A model generated the notes under the pieces. The model worked only from the letters and a program-made list of their open reading frames with translations. It was not told the origin of the DNA and did no database searches. Made by a program: the position numbers and the translations under genes. A stretch of DNA of 64,000 nt from Belliella buryatensis (lineage in GTDB: Bacteria > Bacteroidota > Bacteroidia > Cytophagales > Cyclobacteriaceae): assembly GCF_900188245.1 (NCBI RefSeq), contig NZ_FZOK01000005.1:124001-188000 (forward strand), given 5' to 3'. Below, piece by piece: positions 44,548 through 52,212 of this stretch. The stretch's first letter is position 1. Every line of letters starts with the position of its first letter.

Positions 44548-45438
44548 ATGAAAATTAAGTTTTTGATACTCTATGTGGTTTTGCTGGGATTTTGCTACTT
44601 AAGCAAAGCCCAAGATAAACCTTTACTCTTGGAATGGAGTATTGGCGAAACGGCTGTTTTTTACAGCCAGGACCAGGAGGTTTCTGCCCAGTTTTCAGGT
44701 GAAATCTGCTATGAAGCCAATAGTTTTTTCCAAAGAACCTTGGAGGAATTGGAAGTTGAATTCAAGGTTTATGTGCTTTCCAAGGAGGATTGGCCACATT
44801 ACACTGACCCAAATTTGATTTACGGAATGCCTCACTTTATACCTAACGAAAAAAGATTATTAGTGGCGGCGGAGGATAATACATTTTGGAGGATGCAGCT
44901 TCCTGACTTTTCTTCATTATCCTCACCTTACAAGGAGCTTTTTCCAATGACTTATAGTCTAAATGATGAAGTAAGTAGCAGGTACTTTTTTGATTTATTG
45001 CCAGTCCACGAACTCGGGCATGCATGGGCTTCTAAAGCAGGGCTTAATACCCAAAGAAACTGGCTTTCAGAGATACTGTGTAACCTGATGCTACATACTT
45101 TTATTGCGGAAGAAAGGGGGGAATTCCTAGGGGCTTTGGAGCTCTTACCCATGTATTGGTCCAAAGAGGACCAATACAATTATACCTTCAGATCCCTTGA
45201 ACAGTTTCAAGACAATTATTGGGAAATAGGAACGCAGTCCCCTCGGAATTATGCATGGTATCAGTATAGGTTTCATGATGCTGCTAGAAAGCTTTACAAT
45301 GAAGGTGGTGCAGATGTATTAATCAATCTTTGGTTGTTTCTTTTGAATAACCAAGAGACTTTGGACGATGATGCATTGTTGTCCGGATTACGAGATGATG
45401 TGCATCCTTTTTTTGAAGAATTATGGAATGAGTGGTAA
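44548..45438 (+). CDS. secreted HExxH protein, putative metallopeptidase (paralogue 1)
   Basis: The 297-residue protein has a signal peptide (MKIKFLILYVVLLGFCYLSKAQ). Its HELGH motif is at 154-158, with Glu175 sixteen residues later in NWLSEILCN, a gluzincin-like HExxH-x16-E arrangement. Other family-like segments are LIYGMPHF and NYAWYQYRFHDAARKLY. I know no named family for it, so peptidase activity is inferred from the motif. It is a paralogue of the protein at 51097-51984 (shared LIYGMPH, HEL-x-H, EI-x-CNL, NY-x-WYQ-x-RF). I start at 44548, because the longer frame from 44452 begins inside the CACATGATT box. Confidence 0.78.
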   Translation: MKIKFLILYVVLLGFCYLSKAQDKPLLLEWSIGETAVFYSQDQEVSAQFSGEICYEANSFFQRTLEELEVEFKVYVLSKEDWPHYTDPNLIYGMPHFIPNEKRLLVAAEDNTFWRMQLPDFSSLSSPYKELFPMTYSLNDEVSSRYFFDLLPVHELGHAWASKAGLNTQRNWLSEILCNLMLHTFIAEERGEFLGALELLPMYWSKEDQYNYTFRSLEQFQDNYWEIGTQSPRNYAWYQYRFHDAARKLYNEGGADVLINLWLFLLNNQETLDDDALLSGLRDDVHPFFEELWNEW

Positions 45439-45486
45439 TAGCTTTCTAGAGAGAATGATTCAGTTTGAAAACTTTACCAATGAATT

Positions 45487-46800
45487 ATGAAATTGGCAAT
45501 TGCCTTAATAAAAACTATTGGTTTTATGAATTTTGAGCAAGTTAAAATTTATTGGTTGATTTTAATCCTTTTGATTTCCTGCACTAGCCATGTAGAGCTA
45601 AGTCATGAAGATTTGGTTGCCAAAGTGCTGAAAGAAGCTCCGCTGATTGATGGACACAATGATCTATTGATCCATTTTATCTGGTGTAAAGCATGTCCGA
45701 GAGAGTTGGATGACTATAAATTAGATACCATTTCGGATGGTCATATTGATATTCCCCGATTGCGCAAGGGAGGTGTGGGGGCACTGCTGATCAATATTTT
45801 TGGTAGAGGCAAAGAGATGAATGAATATCTGCAAGGTTGGGATTTGATCTATAGAATAGAGGAGAAGTATGCCGATGATTTCAAGGTTGCAGTTACTTCT
45901 TCTGAAGTCAGGCAGGTGATGAAAAGTGGCAAGATTGCCATCATTCCATCCATGGAACATACCTATGAATTGGTGGATGATCTGGGGAGATTGAGGACAT
46001 TATACCGATTGGGTTTACGCTCTGTGATTTTGGCTTATAACAACAATAACATTGCAGATGGGGCTTTCGATGAACCCATTCATGATGGTCTGAGCGATTA
46101 TGGGAAAGAATTGGTATTGGAAATGAACCGCCTGGGTATCATGATCGACCTTTCCCATATTACAGAAAAAGGAATGCTGGATGTACTGGAAATCACGAGG
46201 GCTCCTGTCATATTCAGCCATGCCAATGCAAGAGCCCTTACCGATACCGAAAGAAATGCGTCAAATCAGGTACTTTTGAAATTGAAGGAAAACGGAGGAT
46301 TGATTATGTTGACACCGGTCAACTATTTTACCACTCAAGAAGCCCATGATTATTTTTTGGTGAAGCTCGATAGCATGGGCAAGGCCTTTCAAGAAAAGTA
46401 TCCTAATCCTGACCAGATGTCTGACGAAGAGATTGAATTAGCTGATGCTGAATGGGATGCTTGGGAAGCAGCCAATCCACATCCTAAAGTAACGGTCAAG
46501 GATTTTGTAGATCATTTTGATTATGTGAAAAATATGATCGGTGTAGATCATATAGGTATTGGAAGTGATTTTGATGGGATGAGTTACTTGATTGAGGGGT
46601 TAGAGGATGCCAGTACATTTCCGAATATCCTTTTGGAGTTGGCCAACAGAGGTTGGACAGAAAAGGAGCTGAAAAAGGTGACCCAAGAGAACTTTTTAAG
46701 GGTCTTTGAAGCAGTGGAACAAAAGTCCGCTGAACTACAGAAAATTGAAGGGCCTAGAATTGCTAAAGTGACATCTGAAAAAATGCAAAGGGTACCTTAA
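45487..46800 (+). CDS. membrane dipeptidase, peptidase family M19
   Basis: This is a renal-dipeptidase-like zinc enzyme of 437 residues. The M19 metal site is seen as HND in PLIDGHNDLLIHF, the bridging Glu in PSMEHTYEL, histidines in DLSHITEKGM and FSHANARAL, and the Asp in HIGIGSDFDG. A hydrophobic leader with a lipobox (LILLISC) makes it a probable lipoprotein; an ATG at 45526 gives a cleaner leader than the one at 45487. M19 enzymes cleave dipeptides, including those with a D-residue at the C-terminal position. The convergent neighbour is a D-aminoacylase-like amidohydrolase, which fits use of D-amino acid peptides. Confidence 0.92.
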   Translation: MKLAIALIKTIGFMNFEQVKIYWLILILLISCTSHVELSHEDLVAKVLKEAPLIDGHNDLLIHFIWCKACPRELDDYKLDTISDGHIDIPRLRKGGVGALLINIFGRGKEMNEYLQGWDLIYRIEEKYADDFKVAVTSSEVRQVMKSGKIAIIPSMEHTYELVDDLGRLRTLYRLGLRSVILAYNNNNIADGAFDEPIHDGLSDYGKELVLEMNRLGIMIDLSHITEKGMLDVLEITRAPVIFSHANARALTDTERNASNQVLLKLKENGGLIMLTPVNYFTTQEAHDYFLVKLDSMGKAFQEKYPNPDQMSDEEIELADAEWDAWEAANPHPKVTVKDFVDHFDYVKNMIGVDHIGIGSDFDGMSYLIEGLEDASTFPNILLELANRGWTEKELKKVTQENFLRVFEAVEQKSAELQKIEGPRIAKVTSEKMQRVP

Positions 46801-46817
46801 ATTACGGATTAAATTAA

Positions 46818-48380
46818 TCATTCATTCACAGTTCTTCTTATGGCTTTTCCAGGTCTCGCGTCTAACACCAAATCCCCATTTTCAATGATCAATTCACCAT
46901 TCACAAGTACGAATTTCATTCCAACAGCAGGCAATTGAGGCTCTGTGAAAGTTGCCTTATCCTGTACAGTTTTTTCATCGAAAATTATGATATCAGCATC
47001 CATTCCGGTTTGGATTCGTCCCTTGTATTTCATCTGATCTACAGATTGCTCTAAAATCTTTGCTGGATACAAGGAGGATTTGGCAATTGCTTCCATCATA
47101 CTCAAGACCCCTCTTTCTCTTACATAGTGACTCAACAACCTGGTGTAAGTGCCTGCACTTCTCGGATGTGCGAAGGCATTTTCATTTAAGGGCCATATGT
47201 TATCATCAAAATAGTCGTCTGTCTCAATATCTACCCAAGGCATAGCATCCGAAGCAATTACTCCTCCGGGAAATAAAACAGATTCATCCAAAATAGACTC
47301 GTCTCTCGGCATATACAAAAACCTAAAAACCACAACAGAACCAGGCTTTTCATTCCTGACCTTTTGAAATTCATCTTCAGTTAAAGGCTTGCCATTTAAT
47401 TCAATCTGCTCAGCCTTGATATCTTTTTTTTCTCTTGCCTCTTCGTTGAAAAGAGCAGCACCTATTGTTGTGCTCGAAGCTCCATATGTATAACTTTCAG
47501 TAGTAATAGGAAGTCCTGCGTTTTGGGCGCTTATGATCATGTTTTTTGTCGTTTTCACATCTCTCAAACTACTACTGTTTAGATGGCAGATGTGGCTCTG
47601 ACTACCGGTAGCAGCAGAAAATGCAATGATTTGCCCAACATATTCCGCAGCAGATTTGGGATCATTTGGAAAATCTCCGCTGATATGCGTAAATGTTGGG
47701 ACACCATAATCAGACGCCAATTGATGAACGGCCAAAAGCTCCTTGAATCCACCACCTGGAGCATAACCAGCATTGATTCCAATACCAATTGAGCCTTGTT
47801 TAATCCCTTCTTCTTCTATCAGTCGGATAATATTTTCTATTTGGGATGGACTTGCAGCATCTCTTACCCAGCTTCTTAATGAAAATGCTTCCTGAAACCA
47901 TTTCAAATTTGGCTCCATAGGTATATCTTCTAAGGTTTCAATTCTTGCAAAAGTCCATGCGGCTGCTGTTCCATAGTTTAGTATTCTTCCTTGCTCTTCC
48001 ATTTGTTTGTACCACGGATCCACGGGCAAGATGCCGGACTCTAACTCAAGGGCAGTGGTTACTCCATCAAAAGCCTGCATTCGATCAGCTGTTAAAGTTT
48101 GCCCATGAGCATGGAGATCAATAAAGCCGGGTGCTACCACCAGCCCTTCCGCATCGATTGTTTTTAATCCTTCTATTGTGCTTTCTGTAATGATTTTAAT
48201 TGACCCATTTTTGATTCCTATATTTCTTATTCCATCTAGCTCAGTTTCCGGATCAATAACTCTCCCATTTAAAATTACAACATCAAAATCATTATGATTT
48301 TCTCCTTTTGGTGTACAATAGCCAAATATCAATAGGAGGGAAAATAAAATAAGTACGTGGTTTGGGAAGTGGATTTTCAT
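46818..48380 (-). CDS. N-acyl-D-amino-acid deacylase-like amidohydrolase (lipoprotein)
   Basis: The 520-residue protein has a lipobox leader (LLLIFGYC, Cys22) and an amidohydrolase barrel with VAPGFIDLHAHGQ (HxH), HISGDF and HICHLNSS metal histidines, and an Asp in GGVIASDAMPW. The order and length fit D-aminoacylase / N-acyl-D-glutamate deacylase enzymes, which remove acyl groups from N-acyl-D-amino acids. Lipidation would place it in the periplasm, unlike cytosolic relatives. It converges on the M19 dipeptidase gene with a 17-bp gap. A degenerate box-like sequence (CAATCATTAGGGATATT, 48404-48420) lies just upstream of its start. Confidence 0.85.
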   Translation of the reverse strand: MKIHFPNHVLILFSLLLIFGYCTPKGENHNDFDVVILNGRVIDPETELDGIRNIGIKNGSIKIITESTIEGLKTIDAEGLVVAPGFIDLHAHGQTLTADRMQAFDGVTTALELESGILPVDPWYKQMEEQGRILNYGTAAAWTFARIETLEDIPMEPNLKWFQEAFSLRSWVRDAASPSQIENIIRLIEEEGIKQGSIGIGINAGYAPGGGFKELLAVHQLASDYGVPTFTHISGDFPNDPKSAAEYVGQIIAFSAATGSQSHICHLNSSSLRDVKTTKNMIISAQNAGLPITTESYTYGASSTTIGAALFNEEAREKKDIKAEQIELNGKPLTEDEFQKVRNEKPGSVVVFRFLYMPRDESILDESVLFPGGVIASDAMPWVDIETDDYFDDNIWPLNENAFAHPRSAGTYTRLLSHYVRERGVLSMMEAIAKSSLYPAKILEQSVDQMKYKGRIQTGMDADIIIFDEKTVQDKATFTEPQLPAVGMKFVLVNGELIIENGDLVLDARPGKAIRRTVNE

Positions 48381-48536
48381 GGGAAAAAAGGTTAAGTTAT
48401 ATCAATCATTAGGGATATTAAGTACTGCTCTGGAATTGATGGTTTCAATACTTTTATTTTTCCGACATTAAAATAATAAATATTTCGATAAATAACTGAA
48501 AAATTTTAAGAATTAACCTGATGGAATAATTCACCT

Positions 48537-48554
48537 CACATCATTAGTGTATTG
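48537..48554 (+). repeat. CACATCATTAGTGTATTG box before the deiminase fragment
   Basis: This copy differs from CACATSATTAGGGTATTG at one position. Recognisable deiminase coding sequence begins only about 10 bp after it, so the box marks the breakpoint of that gene. Confidence 0.7.
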
Positions 48555-48558
48555 GTAG

Positions 48559-48774
48559 CCAAGTGAATTTTTGGTCACAAATGGCGTAGTGGTGACATCT
48601 TCCTATGCCAGAGATGAAGCTTCTGTCAAGCGGGAAAAGGAAGTAGAAGCATTATTCAAACAAGCATTTCCCGGACGTGAAATTGTGTTCGTTGATGCCA
48701 TGCCGCTGAATTGGCAGGGTGGAGGCATTCATTGCAGTACACAACAGGAACCCAAAAGGAGAGGATTGAAGTAA
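48559..48774 (+). pseudogene. C-terminal fragment of an agmatine/peptidylarginine deiminase-family gene
   Basis: From about 48565 the frame reads EFLVTNGVVVTSSY and continues to NWQGGGIHCSTQQEP, the C-terminal part of the PAD_porph/agmatine deiminase family including the catalytic Cys in GGGIHC. The first roughly 80% of the gene is missing and a stop lies just upstream. An intact homologue (52213-53502) lies 3.5 kb away but is not identical in this part (GGGGIHCYTKQVP). The fragment is probably not functional. Confidence 0.8.
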
Positions 48775-48805
48775 AGCAGGGCTTACATCATGCTTTCTTG
48801 AAAAA

Positions 48806-49045
48806 CTATTTTATAAAAATGCTTTTTGTAAAAACTATTTTATTAATCAACCGAGTGCTGTCCATCATGTTACTAGTCCAAAGTTTGGGGACTTCATGAT
48901 GGATGATACTTATGTTTTTGAGGTAGGTGGAGGCAGCAAAACCACCGACCAAATCCAAGGGATCCCCAACGCTTACCTTGCCCTTGACATCGAAAGTGGA
49001 AATGGCAAAAGAATCCCTTTATGCCTATTTGGAATGCTGTACTGA
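48806..49045 (+). pseudogene. C-terminal remnant of an AAA ATPase of the DUF4143 type
   Basis: One frame reads PSAVHHVTSPKFGDFMMDD then YVFEVGGGSKTTDQIQGIPNAY and ends IPLCLFGMLY before a TGA. This matches the C-terminus of Bacteroidota ATP-binding proteins with a DUF4143 domain, where a GDF..D.KY.FEVGGK..TF.QI...IPLW.FGFLY pattern is usual. The N-terminal ATPase part is absent. The upstream bases are AT-rich with a near-duplicated AAAACTATTTTAT, suggesting decay. The rest of the 48.4-49.2 kb gap holds no other gene. Confidence 0.65.
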
Positions 49046-49097
49046 TTGTGAGTTCTAAACAGACGTTTAATAGAAGGTTTTTATATGAATGTTTTGA

Positions 49098-49245
49098 ATG
49101 AAAAATCATTCATTGAGACCAATTTAATATATTAATGAATGAAATATCACTCAAATTGTTTTTGTTGATTTGAATAAAATTTATATATTTGTATGAAAAA
49201 TAAGTCATAATAGCTAAATTAATATTATAATGAATGACTTTTCAT
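49098..49245 (+). promoter_or_regulatory. hipBA promoter with repeated ATGA-N4-TCAT operator-like palindromes
   Basis: A textbook Bacteroidota promoter is present: TTTG (49161-49164), 19 bp, TATATTTG (49184-49191). It is surrounded by ATGA-N4-TCAT half-site pairs at 49098-49109, 49139-49150 (last base C) and 49234-49245 (inside the first codons), plus a wider ATGA-N8-TCAT at 49193-49208. HipB-type antitoxins repress their own operon through repeated palindromes, so these are candidate operators. Confidence 0.7.
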
Positions 49246-49574
49246 ACATATCATATATAAGTGATGGAGCGCTTCTCAAAAAAATAGGGGGCTTTGTCAA
49301 ATCCCGCAGGATTGAGCAAAACCTCACGCAAGACGAGGTGGCAGACCGGGCTGCGATCAGTCGGTCTACGCTTAGTTTACTGGAAAGGGGAGAGAATATT
49401 GCCCTGACCAATCTATTGAAAGTTTTGCGGGTATTGGATGCACTGTATGTGTTGGAGCATTTTCAAGAGGTTAAGCCTATAAGTCCTATGCAGCTCGCCA
49501 AAGAAGACGAAGTGAAATGGAAAAGGGCTTCCAAAAGCAAAAAGTCTTCACCTAAAGATGATCTGGGATGGTAA
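49230..49574 (+). CDS. hipB: HipB-type antitoxin / XRE-family regulator
   Basis: The 114-residue protein has a Cro/CI-type helix-turn-helix at about 18-72 (VKSRRIEQNLTQDEVADRAAISRSTLSLLERGENIALTNLLKVLRVL) and a basic C-terminal tail (KRASKSKKSSP). HipB binds its operon operators and neutralises the HipA kinase. It overlaps the hipA start by 7 bp, as usual for these modules. The start ATG at 49230 overlaps one of the ATGA-N4-TCAT palindromes. Confidence 0.9.
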   Translation: MNDFSYISYISDGALLKKIGGFVKSRRIEQNLTQDEVADRAAISRSTLSLLERGENIALTNLLKVLRVLDALYVLEHFQEVKPISPMQLAKEDEVKWKRASKSKKSSPKDDLGW

Positions 49575-50854
49575 GGACGGCATTTGTCAAGCTCTGGGGT
49601 CAGCGCATAGGTGCGGTGGTATGGGATGAAAGTCAGGAGTTGGCTTTTTTCGAATACGACCGAAGGTTTGCCTCAGGGAAACTGGATATCTCCCCTGTTC
49701 GGATGCCGCTGGGAACTCGCATTTACAGCTTCCCGGAATTGAGGAGAAATGCAACATTCAAAGGTCTTCCTGGTTTGTTGGCGGATTCCTTACCTGATCG
49801 CTATGGGAATGAATTGATTAATGGATGGCTTGCCCGCAATGGTAGGCCAGAAAACTCCCTGAATCCTGTAGAATTACTTTGTTTCATCGGAAATAGAGGC
49901 TTGGGTGCTTTGGAGTTTGAGCCTTCTACGCTGCCGGCTCAAGAGCAAGGGCAATTATTGGAGCTATCGAGTCTGATCGAGACTACCAAAAAGTTGTTGG
50001 AGAGTAGGGAGCAATTTGAAATGCACACAGATCAAGGTATGCGAGATGTCATGCTGAATGTATTGAAGATGGGGACTTCAGCAGGAGGGGCAAGACCAAA
50101 AGCCATCATCGCGTACAATGAATCTACAGGGATGATCCGATCGGGTCAGACTTTGCAGGATGCTGGATTTGAGCATTGGTTGATCAAGTTTGACGGGGTC
50201 AATGACACGCAGTTTGGTGAGACCTTTGGTTATGGACGGGTGGAGATGGCTTATTATGCTATGGCGATAGATGCGGGTATTGAAATGGCTCAAAGCAGGC
50301 TGATTGAAGAAGAGGGCAGGGCACATTTTATGACCAAGCGTTTTGACAGGGTGAATGGAACTGACAAGCTCCACATGCAGACTTTTTGTGCTTTGCAGCA
50401 TTTTGATTTTAACAATGTCAGTAGCTACAGCTACGAGCAGTTGTTTCAGACCATGCGCCAACTGCGGCTTACCTATGCCGAGGCAGAGCAATTGTTCCGC
50501 AGGATGGCATTCAATGTCCTAGCGCGCAACTGTGATGACCATACCAAGAACTTTGCTTTTCTGATGGATCAGGAGGGAAAATGGAGTCTTTCTCCTGCCT
50601 ATGATATTTGCCATGCGTATAGACCAGATAGTGTTTGGGTCAGTCAGCATTGCTTGAGTATCAATGGCAAAAGGAAAGATTTTGTGATGGATGATTTTTT
50701 GACCATTGCCAAGCAAAACTCCATCCGAAACCCTCAAGGCATTATCCAAGGAGTGCAGGAGATTGTTTCCAATTGGATAGAGTATGCCGGAAAGTATAAG
50801 GTGAATGCAAAGCTTGCTGAGGCGATTGCTGCTACTTTGGTGAAATTGGTGTAG
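49568..50854 (+). CDS. hipA: HipA-type serine/threonine kinase toxin
   Basis: HipA phosphorylates a translation target (glutamyl-tRNA synthetase in E. coli), causing dormancy. The 428-residue protein has the HipA_C kinase domain with SAGGARPKAII (nucleotide loop), HWLIKFDG, TKRFDR, then NCDDHTKN at 321-328 with the catalytic Asp, and LSPAYDI as the metal-binding segment. The N-terminal subdomain (GxLxxSP... FEGLLPDSLPDRYG-like) is present, so the protein looks complete and active. It is paired with HipB. The local GC is higher than in the flanking AT-rich spacer, consistent with horizontal gain. Confidence 0.92.
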   Translation: MVRTAFVKLWGQRIGAVVWDESQELAFFEYDRRFASGKLDISPVRMPLGTRIYSFPELRRNATFKGLPGLLADSLPDRYGNELINGWLARNGRPENSLNPVELLCFIGNRGLGALEFEPSTLPAQEQGQLLELSSLIETTKKLLESREQFEMHTDQGMRDVMLNVLKMGTSAGGARPKAIIAYNESTGMIRSGQTLQDAGFEHWLIKFDGVNDTQFGETFGYGRVEMAYYAMAIDAGIEMAQSRLIEEEGRAHFMTKRFDRVNGTDKLHMQTFCALQHFDFNNVSSYSYEQLFQTMRQLRLTYAEAEQLFRRMAFNVLARNCDDHTKNFAFLMDQEGKWSLSPAYDICHAYRPDSVWVSQHCLSINGKRKDFVMDDFLTIAKQNSIRNPQGIIQGVQEIVSNWIEYAGKYKVNAKLAEAIAATLVKLV

Positions 50855-50900
50855 GGGCTGCTTTTTGATTAATTTTTCTACTTCTCAAAACTTCACACAT

Positions 50901-51025
50901 CACATCATTGGGGTATTGTTAGCTATTGGAATTTCAGGGAAATTTATGGGTGATATTTCACGCGACGATCACGAAGGATATTACGTAACGGGATTTTATT
51001 AAATTCATAGTGTTCGCTGTGTGAA
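50901..51025 (+). repeat. composite repeat C: CACATCATT box plus TTCACGC hairpin element
   Basis: The box CACATCATTGGGGTATTG (50901-50918) is followed by GAATTTCAGGGAAATTTATGGG and then a short hairpin element of 69 bp (50957-51025) running from TTCACGCGACGATCACGAAGG to GTTCGCTGTGTGAA. It is the shortest hairpin copy. It lies between hipA and paralogue 2 of the HExxH proteins. Confidence 0.75.
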
Positions 51026-51096
51026 TCCAACTACTTGGAAATCATGGTCACAAATCAATTAATTTCTTAAATAAATCTAAAAAACAAATTATATCC

Positions 51097-51984
51097 ATGA
51101 AGACGCTTCTTTTCCCCCCCTTTCTGGTATTGATAAGCCTTCAAAGTTTTTCTCAGGATTTTTCCGACCTGAGATATTATGAAGCTGGTAATATCAATCT
51201 CTTCTATTCGCATGAAACAGAAGATAATCCTTTGTTTTTAGGTGTATTGACCAATGATGCAAATAGGTTCTATTCTAAAACTCTGGGAGAAAAGGAGTTG
51301 AAAGTAAATTTGCTTGTCCTAAACAAGGACGATTGGGGGATATATACCAGTAAGCAGTTGATTTATGGAATGCCCCATTGGCGTCGTACAGACAATGCTA
51401 TCATCGTGTCTTCTGATGATAATTTTTTTTGGGCTGCCCATTTGCCAAATCCCAATACGCTACAATCTCCTGACAAGGAGTTATTTGAAGAAACATATGG
51501 AACGGAAAATGGAGGAATGAGTGCCAGGTTTTTTTTCGATCTGGGCACTATCCATGAATTGTTTCATCTATGGCTTTTTAATGGTCAAAGAGAATCGCAG
51601 CGGATATGGCTGGAAGAAATATTTTGTAACCTGGCTGCTTTCGCCTATACACAAACAGAAAGACCCGAGTGGGTAAGTGGGTTAAAAGTATTGGCCGATT
51701 ACCAGGTTGCGAATGATAAAGCTCCCCATCAATATAGGAGTTTGGAGACTTTTGAAGAGAATAGAATGAAAATTGTAATGGAAGCTCCCCAAAATTACGG
51801 TTGGTACCAATTCCGATTCATTCAGGCGGCTAGTCAGCTATATGATGAAGCTGGGGTAGAGGTTATGAAGAAACTTTGGGATTTTCTTGGGGAATACCAA
51901 GAGAAACTGTTTGAAGATGAACTGAAAAATAAACTTACCTCAGAAGTTCATCCCTATTTCAAAGTTTTGATGGAAGAGTGGTGA
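51097..51984 (+). CDS. secreted HExxH protein, putative metallopeptidase (paralogue 2)
   Basis: The 295-residue protein has a signal peptide (PFLVLISLQSFSQ end). HELFH is at 153-157, with Glu174 in WLEEIFCN sixteen residues later, the same spacing as in the paralogue at 44548-45438. Both share LIYGMPHW/F, a DDNFFW/EDNTFW segment, SARFFFDL/SRYFFDL, NYGWYQFRF/NYAWYQYRF and V-H-P-x-F near the C-terminus. Two diverged copies in one region suggest gene duplication followed by separate roles. The substrate is unknown. A box-plus-hairpin element precedes it. Confidence 0.78.
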   Translation: MKTLLFPPFLVLISLQSFSQDFSDLRYYEAGNINLFYSHETEDNPLFLGVLTNDANRFYSKTLGEKELKVNLLVLNKDDWGIYTSKQLIYGMPHWRRTDNAIIVSSDDNFFWAAHLPNPNTLQSPDKELFEETYGTENGGMSARFFFDLGTIHELFHLWLFNGQRESQRIWLEEIFCNLAAFAYTQTERPEWVSGLKVLADYQVANDKAPHQYRSLETFEENRMKIVMEAPQNYGWYQFRFIQAASQLYDEAGVEVMKKLWDFLGEYQEKLFEDELKNKLTSEVHPYFKVLMEEW

Positions 51985-52040
51985 TAATAGTTGATTCTAT
52001 TAATTAGGAGCTAATGTTAGTATATTTTTAAAAATCGAGT

Positions 52041-52197
52041 CACATCATTAGGGTATTGTAGGCAACTTGAAATTGAGGGAAATTTAGGGGTATGGTTTCA
52101 CGCAACGGACGCAAAGATAAAAACGCAACGGGCGCAACGGGATTGTTTTATAATCGCCGCGTTCTCTGCGCTTTTCTTTGCTCACGCTGTGTGAAAC
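52041..52197 (+). repeat. composite repeat D: CACATCATT box plus TTCACGC hairpin element
   Basis: The box CACATCATTAGGGTATTG (52041-52058) is followed by GAAATTGAGGGAAATTTAGGGG and then the hairpin element bounded by GTTTCAC (52095-52101) and GTGAAAC (52191-52197). The left arm contains CGCAACGGACGCAAAG and CGCAACGGGCGCAACGG; the right arm, read in reverse complement, has GCAAAGAAAAGCGCAGAGAACGCGG. The element ends 16 bp before the deiminase ATG. Confidence 0.82.
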
Positions 52198-52212
52198 AAA
52201 AATCATCAAACC

